Source of the DNA: Candidatus Aminicenantota bacterium
Lineage (GTDB): Bacteria > Acidobacteriota > Aminicenantia > S016-38
DNA: 64,000 bases
Assembly: GCA_026987025.1 (NCBI GenBank)
Contig: JALSNJ010000040.1
Span: 102,713 to 166,712, forward strand
Direction of reading: 5' to 3'
Shown piece after piece: positions 8,680-16,924 of the stretch (position 1 is the stretch's first letter; every line of letters starts with the position of its first letter). Position numbers and translations under genes: made by a program. Below the pieces are notes generated by a model. The model was given only the letters and a program-made list of their open reading frames with translations. It did no database searches and was not told the origin of the DNA.

Positions 8680-11351
8680 TTTTTCACCTCCTTTACAACC
8701 CTGAACCCTACGAGATAGGCAGGAGGAGGAGAGTAAACGGTGTTTTTGTCCGTTGTGTGCCAGCAGGAAAGCCCCATAACCTTCCCCTTATTGTTCTCCT
8801 TGAGAACCCATTCGGCAAGGTTTCCCTTTAGATCGTAAATCCCCTCGGCTGAGTAAAAGCTACCCACGGGTTTTATCAGGGCCTCAAATCCCAGCTTTTC
8901 CTTTATGTAGTCCCGGATTTTTTCGGCTTCCTCAGGATTTGGGGAATAACCTGACCACCAATCCAGGGTGTTTCCCGGCTTTTTTATAAGGGAAAGGAGT
9001 TTTTTGAATTCCTCCTCCCGGGGTAGCCTGTATTTTTCTCCGGTTTTTTCGGAAAGCCATTGACAGTAAGCCATGGCCTCCTGAAAACTTATTCCGCTGG
9101 CAGGTAGGTTTTCCGTTCCCTTCTCCCAGGTGTGTTTAAAGTTTGGATTTTCTTTCATGAATTCCGCAAACTGCCCTCTCGTTATTTCAAACCTGGAGAC
9201 AATGATGTCCCCTGCTCTTACGGTTTCAGGGGCTAAAATTCCGTTTTTCAAAATCCCGTATTTTCCGTTTATCTTAGATGCTACCCTCAGGGAAAGCAGA
9301 TTTTCTAAGGGAGAATCTTCGGCTACCGGCCTTTCTTCTTTTTTCCTGCCAAGGAGGTATTTTTCAATCCACGCTACCTCTTCCTGCATCTTCTTCAGCT
9401 GATGGGAAGGTTTTCTTAATCCGTGAGGCTCACCGGGGAAGAGTATAAACCTCACTGGAGCCTTTCCGATTCTCTTCAGGGCCCTGAAGAGCTGCCAGCC
9501 CTGTTCTGTGGGTACATTTCTGTCCTCGGTTCCGAAAAATATTATGGTGGGCGTTTCTATGAACCGGGCTTTGAAGAGGGGGGATTTCTTTATGTAGGTT
9601 TCTGTGTTATCCCAGGGGGTTCCTCCGAAATATAGTTCATCAAACTGGGGGCCGAACATGCAGTTTCCGTAATCGCTGATCCAGTTTACATCGCCGGCCC
9701 CCGGGGCAGCCACTTTGAACCTGTGGGTTTTGGTTATGAGAGCTATGGTTAGAATAGCCCCGTTGCTCCATCCAGCCACCGCCAGCTTTTCCGGGTCCAC
9801 CATTCCCTTTTTGATCAGGTAATCCACCCCTGAAAGGATGTCGGGAACCTCCAGTTCGTAGTAATGTCCTATAATTGATTCCACAAAATCAAGCCCGTAG
9901 TTGGAGCTTCCAGAATAGTTCACGAAGAGCACGAAAAATCCCCTATTGGCCCAGAAGTGAGGGTAGTAGGCCCAGGAGTTTTTGAACCAATCAGCATCGT
10001 ATCCGGCAGGCCCCCCGTGTATGTTAAGGAGAAGGGGATATTTTTCGCCCTTTTTATAGTCCTTTGGATAGTAAAGAATTCCTTCTATTATCCTGCCCCC
10101 TCTGGATTTCCACTTTATAACCTCTGTTTTCGCCAGAAAGCGATGCTTCAGATAAGGGTTTACATCCGTCAGTTTTTCTGGCTTAGAAAGCTTTCCATCC
10201 TTTACCTCGGATAGATAAAGTTGGGGAGGTTCGCTGGAGGTGCTCCTTAGAAAAATAAGCTTTTTCCCGTCCTCGGATAGTTTCAGGCCCATGATGGTTT
10301 GAAAGAATTTTTCCTTTATTCTGTGGATTTTCCATTTGGAGGGGTCCTTTCCGCGGGCCTCAATAATCACTGGAATGTTCCTGGCTCCGTTGGCCAGGGA
10401 TGTGGCGATGGTTTCGCCCCCGCAGCTCAGTCGGCCTTGGTAAAGGCCTCCAATTCCCCGGGGCCAGTTCAAAGGAACCTTTCTATAGGTATTTTCCGAT
10501 ACCGAATAAAGATAAAGGAGCTCTATCCCGGGCCCTCTCTTTTCCTCGTGCCGGGAGAAGGTCTCAAGAAACACCACCCGGTCGTCGTCCAGCCACTGAA
10601 AATCGGTAGGGGAGAAATATTTGTCCTTAAAAATTTCCTTTTTCTTACCTTTCTCAAGGTCCCACAGGAAGTATCTGGGTCTGGGCTCCGGCTCCGCCAC
10701 ATAGGAAGGTGTGTCTATGTGGGCTGTGATCACGAATCTTCCCGATGGGGAAATGGAGAAGGAGACTATCCTGTCTTTGTTTAGCGTTAACCTTTTGACC
10801 TTCTTGTCCCTGAGGTTCACCGAAAAGAGCCTCGTGGGGAAGAAAAACTCAGCGTCCTCTACCACTATGGAATCGTCCTTCTTTTTCTTTCTTTCCTTCT
10901 CCAGTCTGTAGGATTTTTCCCGGGCCAGAACTATTATTTCCTGCCCATTCCTCCATCGGAAGTCCGCCACCCCCCTGGGCATGGTCGTTATTTTCTCCGG
11001 CTCACCGCCGTGAATGTTCAATACATAAACCTGAGGTTTACCGTCCCTGTCGGAAAGGAAGGCGATTTTCTTGCCGTCCGGTGACCACCTGGGGGAGTAT
11101 TCCGAGTGCTTTCCCCGGGTGAGCTGAACAGGGGTCCTTTGTTGAAGGTCCAGGAGCCAGAGATGGGAGATGAATTTGTTTTCCTTCTCATCGGCCTTTC
11201 TCTGGACCCATACTGCCATTTTCCCGTCAGGGGACAGGGAAAATTGGGATACGGTTTGGTAGGCGAGGACATCCTTGAGGGAAAAGTCTTTGCCCAGGAG
11301 AAGAAAGGTTGAGATAAAGAAGGCTGTTATTAATGCTATGATTTTTCGCAT
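8676..11351 (-). CDS. S9 prolyl-oligopeptidase-type peptidase with a C-terminal FGE/SUMF1-like domain
   Basis: An 891-residue exported protein. Start ATG 11351 follows AAGGAGGG and begins a signal peptide (MRKIIALITAFFISTFLLLG); an in-frame codon 33 bases upstream has no such support. Residues 30-400 are TolB/WD40-like propeller blades (LSPDGKMAVWV, WSPDGKKIAFLSDRDG). Residues 415-660 are an S9 alpha/beta-hydrolase with nucleophile S529 (GWSNG), an Asp in FFGTEDRNVP and a His in FPGEPHGLRK. From about residue 665 to the end a formylglycine-generating-enzyme/sulfatase-modifying fold follows (VSRFEITRGQFAEFM, YRLPREEEFKKL, IYDLKGNLAEWV, LVGFRVVKE). This tail is not part of normal S9 enzymes. 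It heads the S9-M14-GNAT operon. Confidence 0.87.
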   Translation of the reverse strand: MRKIIALITAFFISTFLLLGKDFSLKDVLAYQTVSQFSLSPDGKMAVWVQRKADEKENKFISHLWLLDLQQRTPVQLTRGKHSEYSPRWSPDGKKIAFLSDRDGKPQVYVLNIHGGEPEKITTMPRGVADFRWRNGQEIIVLAREKSYRLEKERKKKKDDSIVVEDAEFFFPTRLFSVNLRDKKVKRLTLNKDRIVSFSISPSGRFVITAHIDTPSYVAEPEPRPRYFLWDLEKGKKKEIFKDKYFSPTDFQWLDDDRVVFLETFSRHEEKRGPGIELLYLYSVSENTYRKVPLNWPRGIGGLYQGRLSCGGETIATSLANGARNIPVIIEARGKDPSKWKIHRIKEKFFQTIMGLKLSEDGKKLIFLRSTSSEPPQLYLSEVKDGKLSKPEKLTDVNPYLKHRFLAKTEVIKWKSRGGRIIEGILYYPKDYKKGEKYPLLLNIHGGPAGYDADWFKNSWAYYPHFWANRGFFVLFVNYSGSSNYGLDFVESIIGHYYELEVPDILSGVDYLIKKGMVDPEKLAVAGWSNGAILTIALITKTHRFKVAAPGAGDVNWISDYGNCMFGPQFDELYFGGTPWDNTETYIKKSPLFKARFIETPTIIFFGTEDRNVPTEQGWQLFRALKRIGKAPVRFILFPGEPHGLRKPSHQLKKMQEEVAWIEKYLLGRKKEERPVAEDSPLENLLSLRVASKINGKYGILKNGILAPETVRAGDIIVSRFEITRGQFAEFMKENPNFKHTWEKGTENLPASGISFQEAMAYCQWLSEKTGEKYRLPREEEFKKLLSLIKKPGNTLDWWSGYSPNPEEAEKIRDYIKEKLGFEALIKPVGSFYSAEGIYDLKGNLAEWVLKENNKGKVMGLSCWHTTDKNTVYSPPPAYLVGFRVVKEVKK

Positions 11352-11402
11352 AATTCCCTCCTTATAAAATTTTACGATTAACATGGAGGTTTTCTTAAAA
11401 AA

Positions 11403-12125
11403 TTAACTTTCTGGTAGGTGTTTTTTCAGCCATGGCTTAAGTTTTTCCAGGGCTTCCTCCGCCGAGTCGGCGTATTCAATGATTTCCCAGTCCTCTCTGG
11501 ATATATAACCTTTTTCTATAAGCCTGGGAAAATTTACCGTGCTGTTCCAGTGCTGTGTCCCCACCAGTATCACGGGTATTTTTCTTTTCTTCCCCGTCTG
11601 TATGAGGGTCAGGGTTTCAAACAACTCGTCCATGGTGCCGTATCCCCCTGGAAAGAAAATCTCTGCCTTGGCCAGATACATGAACCAGAACTTCCTCATA
11701 AAGAAGTAATGAAATTCAAAATTGAATTCAGGGTCTATGTAGTCGTTGGGGAGCTGCTCCTGGGGTAAGGAAATATTGAAGCCTATGGAGGGCACCCCGG
11801 CCTTCCTGGCCCCGCGGTTGGCGGCCTCCATTATTCCAGGTCCTCCTCCGGTGCATATACCGAAGCCGTGGTCCCTGTGGTTTTCCTTAACCCAGAGCCC
11901 TATGCGGTAGGCCAGTTCCTCTGCCATGAGATAATACTTCCTGTTTTCCGGATCAGGGTCCTCTCTGGTTATCCTTGAAGAGCCGTAGAAGACCACGGTG
12001 TGCCTTATCCCTGCCTTCTTAAGCTTTCTTTCGGGATGGAGGTATTCGGAGAGGATTCTTACTGTCCTCGCCGCCGGTGAATTTAAAAATTCCGGGTCCT
12101 TGTATGCCTTTTTTGCTCTTTCCAT
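11403..12125 (-). CDS. LOG-family (TIGR00730-like) nucleotide-binding protein
   Basis: About 240 residues with the LOG/lysine-decarboxylase-like Rossmann signatures ICTGGGPGIMEAANRGARKAG and FPGGYGTMDELFETLTLIQTGK. LOG proteins with PGGxGTxxE are often cytokinin-type nucleoside 5'-monophosphate phosphoribohydrolases, although bacterial members have several roles. The start is placed at ATG 12125 because an extended -10 box (TGGTATTAT) ends six bases upstream of it; the longer frame from 12143 would begin inside that promoter. It is divergent from the Tol operon and upstream of the S9 peptidase. Confidence 0.78.
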   Translation of the reverse strand: MERAKKAYKDPEFLNSPAARTVRILSEYLHPERKLKKAGIRHTVVFYGSSRITREDPDPENRKYYLMAEELAYRIGLWVKENHRDHGFGICTGGGPGIMEAANRGARKAGVPSIGFNISLPQEQLPNDYIDPEFNFEFHYFFMRKFWFMYLAKAEIFFPGGYGTMDELFETLTLIQTGKKRKIPVILVGTQHWNSTVNFPRLIEKGYISREDWEIIEYADSAEEALEKLKPWLKKHLPES

Positions 12126-12131
12126 TGAAAA

Positions 12132-12140
12132 ATAATACCA
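12132..12140 (-). promoter_or_regulatory. Extended -10 promoter of LOG gene, leaderless
   Basis: Minus-strand TGGTATTAT, ending six bases before ATG 12125. There is no Shine-Dalgarno between box and start, so the predicted transcript begins at or within a base or two of the start codon. Confidence 0.6.
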
Positions 12141-12177
12141 CATTTCTTCACGGGTATGCGTCCGGTCATGGTTTTTC

Positions 12178-12206
12178 TTTACAAATCCCTGGGAAACTTA
12201 TAAAAT
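12178..12206 (+). promoter_or_regulatory. Promoter of the tol-pal operon, leaderless
   Basis: TTTACA at 12178-12183, a 17-base spacer, and TAAAAT at 12201-12206, followed by seven bases (ACCCGGG) and ATG 12214. No Shine-Dalgarno is present, so tolQ mRNA is probably leaderless. Confidence 0.65.
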
Positions 12207-12213
12207 ACCCGGG

Positions 12214-12858
12214 ATGAATGTCCTCGGCCTTTATGCCCAGACCACCTTAGTGGCCAAATTAGTCATATTCATATTGATAGGTTTTTCCTTCTATTCCTGG
12301 GCGGTTATAATCGCCAAATACCTTTTTCTAAACGCCGTAAGAAAAGACAATGAGGAGGTGAAGAGGGTTCTTTTCAGGGCCAGGGACATGAAAGACTTTC
12401 AAAAGATAGCCCGTAGGTTTCCCCGTTCTTCCTTCTCCAAAATTTTTATGGGCATAAACGAGGACATTAAGAATAAGAAAATATCCTCCTTAGAATCCCT
12501 GGAAAGGGCCCTCCTCCAGAGGCTGACTGAGGAGATAAATCGCCTGGAGGCCTATGTTTCCTTCTTAGCGATAACCGCCAGCTCTGCTCCCTTCATCGGT
12601 CTTTTCGGCACCGTCTGGGGAATAATGAACGCCTTCCGGGAGATCGGGGTGAAGAAGACCGCTTCCCTGGTGGCGGTGGCCCCTGGAATTGCTGAAGCCC
12701 TGATAACCACCGCCGCCGGCCTTTTTGCGGCGGTGCCCGCGGTTATTTTTTACAATTATTTTTCCGCCAAGATACGCAGGCTTTCCCAGGAGGCGGAGAA
12801 TTTCTCCAACGAGATACTCATAGTGGCCGAGAGACTAACGAAGAATGCTGAGGAATAG
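12214..12858 (+). CDS. tolQ: TolQ/ExbB-family proton channel subunit
   Basis: A 214-residue inner-membrane protein with one N-terminal helix (LVAKLVIFILIGFSFYSWAVIIAKY) and the MotA/TolQ/ExbB core with helices near residues 120-145 and 160-185 (APFIGLFGTVWGIMNAF; GIAEALITTAAGLFAAVPAVIFYNYF). It forms the proton channel that, with TolR, energises outer-membrane processes. It starts the operon tolQ-tolR-tonB/tolA-like-tolB-pal-cpoB, which settles TolQ over ExbB. It overlaps tolR by 14 bases. Confidence 0.9.
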   Translation: MNVLGLYAQTTLVAKLVIFILIGFSFYSWAVIIAKYLFLNAVRKDNEEVKRVLFRARDMKDFQKIARRFPRSSFSKIFMGINEDIKNKKISSLESLERALLQRLTEEINRLEAYVSFLAITASSAPFIGLFGTVWGIMNAFREIGVKKTASLVAVAPGIAEALITTAAGLFAAVPAVIFYNYFSAKIRRLSQEAENFSNEILIVAERLTKNAEE

Positions 12859-13255
12859 GATAAGCTACGCCCCCAGGGCCATGGCGGAAATCAATGTAAC
12901 ACCCTTAGTGGATGTTATGCTGGTCCTTTTAATAATTTTCATGGTGACGGCCCCCATGATGCAGGTGGGCATAGATGTTGACCTCCCCACCGCCGGCTAT
13001 ATTTCCACCAAGGAGGAAACCCGGCTGGTCATTACCATAGACAAAAAGGGCTATGTTCATTTTGACAAGAAGGTTATCCACCCGAAACTCCTGGAAGAGC
13101 AGCTGAAGGCCTACTTCCATGGAGCTAAAAAAAAGGTGGTTTTTCTTAGGGCAGACAGGTCCGTTCCCTACGGGAAGGTGATAGAGATCCTGGACATAAT
13201 AAAGAGAAGCGGCATTGAGACGGTGGGATTGGTTATTCAGCCCAGGAGAAAATGA
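12845..13255 (+). CDS. tolR: TolR/ExbD-family protein
   Basis: A 136-residue protein with one N-terminal helix carrying the conserved aspartate (MAEINVTPLVDVMLVLLIIFMV; D in PLVDVML) and a periplasmic domain ending VGLVIQPRRK. It is the force-transducing partner of TolQ. The VTPLVDVMLVLLIIFM signature is shared by TolR and ExbD; the operon favours TolR. The start lies inside the end of tolQ and the stop overlaps the next start by ATGA. Confidence 0.9.
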   Translation: MLRNRISYAPRAMAEINVTPLVDVMLVLLIIFMVTAPMMQVGIDVDLPTAGYISTKEETRLVITIDKKGYVHFDKKVIHPKLLEEQLKAYFHGAKKKVVFLRADRSVPYGKVIEILDIIKRSGIETVGLVIQPRRK

Positions 13256-13926
13256 GTCAGAAGAGGATTTTGAGGCTGGGACTTTTTCTCTCCTTCCTTT
13301 TTCATCTGGGATTCCTTCTGGTAGCTTCCCTGAGCAGCTTCGGGGAAAGGGCCAGGCCCAGGTTTCAGGAGTTCGTTTCCCTGGTGGAGCTTCCCGGTGG
13401 AGGAGGCGGCGGGGGAAGGCCCCAGCAGGGAAATGTATGGGAGCTCAAGAAAATTACGAAAATTAAAAAGGAGCCCAAACTCGTCTATCCTAAGAAAAAA
13501 TCCAGGAGGTATCGCTACATAAAAAGGAAAGGTTCTGTGGTGGTGAGGAAGAAAGCTTCCACGGGAGCTGCAGGCTCCCGGGGGGAAGGTGCTCCCACCA
13601 TATCCTTTGCAGGAGGGCCGGGCAGCGGAGGAGGGGAAATGCGCCTGGGAAATTTCCCGTATCCCTTCTTTCTCATCACGGTAAAGGAAAGGATAGGTTT
13701 TAACTGGGCGCAGCTCATGGGGGGAAGGAAGCTGGGGGCTGAAATATGGGTTTACTTCAAGATCAACCGGGAAGGAAGGATAATTGAAATCAAGCTGGAA
13801 AAGCCCAGTGGAATAACCAGGTTTGACAATTACGCTCTGCAGGCGGTTAAGAACGCCGAACCCTTCCCCCGGCTTCCCTCCACATACAGCGGAGCTTACC
13901 TTGCCATAAGGGTCATTTTTGAATAG
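13252..13926 (+). CDS. TonB/TolA-like energy transducer
   Basis: A 224-residue protein with a cytoplasmic start, one helix (LRLGLFLSFLFHLGFLLVASL), a long Gly/Lys/Arg-rich linker spanning the periplasm (GGGGGGRPQQG; KKKSRRYRYIKRKG) and a C-terminal TonB_C-type domain (INREGRIIEIKLEKPSGITRFDNYALQAVK). In proteobacterial tol operons this place is taken by TolA; here the C-terminal domain reads as TonB-like. It could bridge to TolB/Pal, serve the TonB receptor near 22 kb, or both. Starts by an ATGA overlap with tolR. Confidence 0.82.
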   Translation: MSQKRILRLGLFLSFLFHLGFLLVASLSSFGERARPRFQEFVSLVELPGGGGGGGRPQQGNVWELKKITKIKKEPKLVYPKKKSRRYRYIKRKGSVVVRKKASTGAAGSRGEGAPTISFAGGPGSGGGEMRLGNFPYPFFLITVKERIGFNWAQLMGGRKLGAEIWVYFKINREGRIIEIKLEKPSGITRFDNYALQAVKNAEPFPRLPSTYSGAYLAIRVIFE

Positions 13927-13936
13927 AATTAACCCC

Positions 13937-15217
13937 ATGAGAAAAATTTTCCTCCTCGTATTTTTTACCTCTCAAATCCTTGCCCAGCAGGAGATAACCA
14001 TAAGGATAAAGGGAGGGGTCCCGGCCATCAGAATAGCAATTCCCCCTTTTCAGATAAGAACCTACACCCCCGAAGCTAAGGCCGCTGCGGAGGAAATAGA
14101 GGAAACCTTCAGGGCGGACCTCGCCTTTTCCAGGGTTTTTTCGCCCCTTTCCAGGGACCTTCTTTCCTTAGTGAAGGATACCAATCCTGAGAGGCCGGAC
14201 CTTAAGGCCTGGGAATCGGTGGGGGCTTCCGTTGTATTCTTAGGAAAGGTGGAACAGAGGGGGGAGCAGCTCCGCTTCACCGGAAAGCTATACGATGCCA
14301 GAACCAGAGAGTTTATACTGGGGAAAAGCTTTTACGGAAAGATGAAGTTTCGCAGGCTTATGGCCCACCGGATGGGGGATGAGCTTTTGAAATACTTCGG
14401 CCAGATTCCCATATTCACCTCCAAAATAGCGTTTATATCCGACAGGGACGGAAACAGGGAACTCTACATAATGGACTACGACGGGATGAACCAGGTCCGC
14501 CTTACCTACACCAGGGGAATGGAGATGCTTCCCGCATGGTCCCATAATGGGGAGATGATAGCTTACACCTCCTTTCGTCGGGGAAATCCTTCCCTTTACA
14601 TAAGGTATATTTACCAGGGAAAGGACATGCTGGTGGCAGAGGGGGGCTCCAACATAACCCCGGACTTTTCACCTGACGACAAATTTCTCCTTTATTCCTC
14701 CTCCCTTCCAGGAAACTACGAGATTTACATTTACGACCTTCGGACGGGCCAGCGCAGGCGGCTGACCTATTCCTACGGCTCAGACCTCAGCCCCAAATGG
14801 TCGCCGGACGGGGAAAAGATTTTGTTCTCCTCGGACAGGAGCGGTTCCCCCCAGCTTTACATCATGGACAAAAACGGGAAGAATCCAAGGAGGATAACCT
14901 TTCAGGGAAGCTACAACGCCTCACCGGATTGGGCTCCCGACGGGGACAGAATAATATATGTAAGCAGAATTATGGGAAGGTTCAATCTGTATTTACTTTA
15001 CCTTTCCACATCGCAGGTGATAAAATTAACTTCAGGCATGGCCATGAACGAAAATCCCTGTTTTTCCCCGGATGGCCGTCATATAGTATTCTCCTCTAAC
15101 AGGAGCGGAAAATATCAAATTTACATAATGGATTACGATGGAAAAAACCTGAGGCAGCTCACTTCCCGGGGAAACAATCTTATGCCATCCTGGCAGAAAA
15201 TAAATTATAGGAGGTAA
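13937..15217 (+). CDS. tolB: TolB periplasmic beta-propeller protein
   Basis: About 426 residues: a signal peptide (MRKIFLLVFFTSQILAQ), an N-terminal TolB domain (IRIAIPPF, ADLAFSRVF, PDLKAWESVGASVVFLGKV) and about five propeller blades with repeats such as FISDRDGNRELYIMDYDG, WSPDGEKILFSSDRSGSPQLYIMDKNG and FSPDGRHIVFSSNRSGKYQIYIMDYDG. It links the inner-membrane Tol complex to Pal. ATG 13937 is preferred because it begins a good signal peptide; a TTG at 13919 in the same frame overlaps the upstream gene. pal starts two bases after its stop. Confidence 0.92.
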   Translation: MRKIFLLVFFTSQILAQQEITIRIKGGVPAIRIAIPPFQIRTYTPEAKAAAEEIEETFRADLAFSRVFSPLSRDLLSLVKDTNPERPDLKAWESVGASVVFLGKVEQRGEQLRFTGKLYDARTREFILGKSFYGKMKFRRLMAHRMGDELLKYFGQIPIFTSKIAFISDRDGNRELYIMDYDGMNQVRLTYTRGMEMLPAWSHNGEMIAYTSFRRGNPSLYIRYIYQGKDMLVAEGGSNITPDFSPDDKFLLYSSSLPGNYEIYIYDLRTGQRRRLTYSYGSDLSPKWSPDGEKILFSSDRSGSPQLYIMDKNGKNPRRITFQGSYNASPDWAPDGDRIIYVSRIMGRFNLYLLYLSTSQVIKLTSGMAMNENPCFSPDGRHIVFSSNRSGKYQIYIMDYDGKNLRQLTSRGNNLMPSWQKINYRR

Positions 15218-15219
15218 AA

Positions 15220-15762
15220 ATGAAGAAACTCACCCTGATTCTGGTGGCTGGAATTTTTCTCCTCAGCCTGGCAGGCTGTAAGAAAAAAGAGAAGGTGAAG
15301 GTCATTCCCCCGACGGAGAAAAAGGTAGCCAGGACCGGAGAGGAGGTTAAGGAAAAGCCCATTCCCAAGCCCGTGGTTCAGGAAGAAAGCATTGAGGACA
15401 TGAGTTTGGAGGAGATCAACAGGAAGGGCTACCTGCAGAGGATTCACTTTGACTTTGACAAATACAACATCAGGGAGGACCAGAAACCCATACTCATAAA
15501 GAACGCCCAGTGGCTCAAAGCTCATCCCACGGTGAAGATCCTCATAGAGGGACACTGCGACGAGAGGGGAACCGAGGAATACAACCTGGCTCTTGGGGAG
15601 AAAAGGGCCAAGGCCGTCAGGGATTTTCTGATAAGCTTGGGAATTTCCCCCGACAGGATAAAAATAGTCAGCTATGGAAAGAGCCGTCCTCTGGACCCCA
15701 GGCACAATGAGGAGGCCTGGGCCAAGAACCGCAGGGCGGAATTTGTTATAATAGCCAAGTGA
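15220..15762 (+). CDS. pal: Peptidoglycan-associated lipoprotein Pal
   Basis: A 180-residue outer-membrane lipoprotein. The lipobox LAGC gives Cys21 as the acylated residue, followed by a Lys-rich linker. The C-terminal OmpA-type domain starts at IHFDFDKYNI and has the peptidoglycan-binding region ILIEGHCDERGTEEYNLALGEKRAKAV and SYGKSRPLDP, ending WAKNRRAEFVI. It anchors the outer membrane to the wall and partners TolB. An AGGAGG site precedes ATG 15220 and the stop overlaps the next start as GTGA. Confidence 0.93.
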   Translation: MKKLTLILVAGIFLLSLAGCKKKEKVKVIPPTEKKVARTGEEVKEKPIPKPVVQEESIEDMSLEEINRKGYLQRIHFDFDKYNIREDQKPILIKNAQWLKAHPTVKILIEGHCDERGTEEYNLALGEKRAKAVRDFLISLGISPDRIKIVSYGKSRPLDPRHNEEAWAKNRRAEFVIIAK

Positions 15763-16478
15763 GGAAAACACTTGCAATAGTTTTGGTTCTTCTTTTGTTT
15801 TCCCCTTCATACGCCCTGAGCCTGAGGAGGAAAAAGAAGAAAAAAGCTCAGAAAACCACCGGGGTCATCGCTGAGCAGAAGGGCGGGGTCAGTCAGGAGG
15901 ACCTCGCCCTCCTCAGGGCGGATTTTAACCAGCTTCGGGAAAGATTAAAGGCCTTAGAAGAAGCTCTGAAGGAATGTCAGGGCACCAATTCTGAGGCCAT
16001 GAGGAAAATAGAAGCCCTGCAGATGAGGGTGGCCGCCTTGGAGCAGAAGATAGACGAGCTAAAGCTGGCCATAAAGGCCCAGGGCAGGGCGCAGACCTCC
16101 TCTTCCGGAGAGATTCCCAGGGAGGAACTCTACCGAAAGGGTTTCAACGCCTTCATAGAGGGAAGGTATGAGGAGGCCATAACTTATCTGCGGGAATACG
16201 CTCAGAAGTATCCGCAGGGGAAAGCAAGCGCCAGCGCCATGTTCTGGTGCGGGGAAAGCTATTTTAGAATGAACAACTACGCTGCGGCAGCTTCCTGGTA
16301 TGAAAAGGTGGTTTCCCTTTTTCCGCAAAGCATAAAGGCCCCCACGGCCCTTTACCGTCTGGCCCAGTGTTATAAAAAAATGGGCAATGCAAGGAAGGCA
16401 AAAAAATACATAAGGGAGCTTCTTCAGAAGTACCCCGGATCCGAGGAGGCTTCCTTGGCTAAAAGAGGTGAATATTGA
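15759..16478 (+). CDS. Tol-Pal system protein CpoB/YbgF-like
   Basis: A 239-residue periplasmic protein: a signal peptide, a very basic stretch (LRRKKKKKAQK), a coiled coil at about residues 45-105 (LREQLRAL-type heptads such as ADFNQLRERLKALEEAL) and three tetratricopeptide repeats (YRKGFNAFIEGRYEEAITYL; YFRMNNYAAAASWYEKVV; ALYRLAQCYKKMGNARKA). This coiled coil plus TPR plan is that of CpoB/YbgF, which couples Tol activity to cell-wall synthesis. Start is GTG 15759, overlapping the pal stop as GTGA. Confidence 0.85.
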   Translation: MRKTLAIVLVLLLFSPSYALSLRRKKKKKAQKTTGVIAEQKGGVSQEDLALLRADFNQLRERLKALEEALKECQGTNSEAMRKIEALQMRVAALEQKIDELKLAIKAQGRAQTSSSGEIPREELYRKGFNAFIEGRYEEAITYLREYAQKYPQGKASASAMFWCGESYFRMNNYAAAASWYEKVVSLFPQSIKAPTALYRLAQCYKKMGNARKAKKYIRELLQKYPGSEEASLAKRGEY

Positions 16479-16897
16479 AGGATAGGGGTTCTTTAAACAA
16501 GGTTATTCTGGTGGGCAGGCTTGGAAGGGACCCTGAGATAAGGTACCTGCCCTCCGGCGAGGGTGAAAGGGCCCTGGCCCGCTTCACCTTGGCTACCACC
16601 CTGGTTTATAAAAAGGGCGATACCCTCCACGAAATAACCGAGTGGCATTCCATTTATTGCTGGGGACAGCTGGCAGATTTCGCCAGGGAATATCTGAGGA
16701 AGGGAAAGCAGATCCTGGTGGAGGGAAAACTCCGCAGCCGTCGCTGGGAGCAGAACGGCCAGCCCAGAAAGGTAGTGGAAATTGAGGCGGAGAAGATAAT
16801 TCTGCTGGGAAGAAAGGAGGAGCCCGCCGGGGAGGAATTTCCTCCGGAACCTCCGGACCTTGGGCCTTCTGAGCCGGACGACGAAGTTCCCTTCTGA
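16475..16897 (+). CDS. ssb: Single-stranded DNA-binding protein
   Basis: A 140-residue OB-fold protein with the SSB start LNKVILVGRLGRDPEIRY and EWHSIYCWGQLADFAREYLRKGKQILVEGKL. The acidic tail ends DDEVPF, the tip that recruits partner proteins in bacterial SSBs. The start is TTG 16475, overlapping the cpoB stop TGA and preceded by AGAGGTG, so it is coupled to the tol-pal operon. This placement is unusual but probably reflects compact gene packing. Confidence 0.9.
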   Translation: MKDRGSLNKVILVGRLGRDPEIRYLPSGEGERALARFTLATTLVYKKGDTLHEITEWHSIYCWGQLADFAREYLRKGKQILVEGKLRSRRWEQNGQPRKVVEIEAEKIILLGRKEEPAGEEFPPEPPDLGPSEPDDEVPF

Positions 16898-16924
16898 GGG
16901 AGATTTTTTCAGTTAAAGGGTTCC

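Noticed and set aside
12126..12143. Alternative upstream start for the LOG gene
   Set aside because: It would place the start codon inside an extended -10 box and lacks a Shine-Dalgarno.
13237..13938. 233-codon minus-strand frame under the TonB-like gene
   Set aside because: Antisense to a gene supported by operon position and TonB_C motif; no domain.
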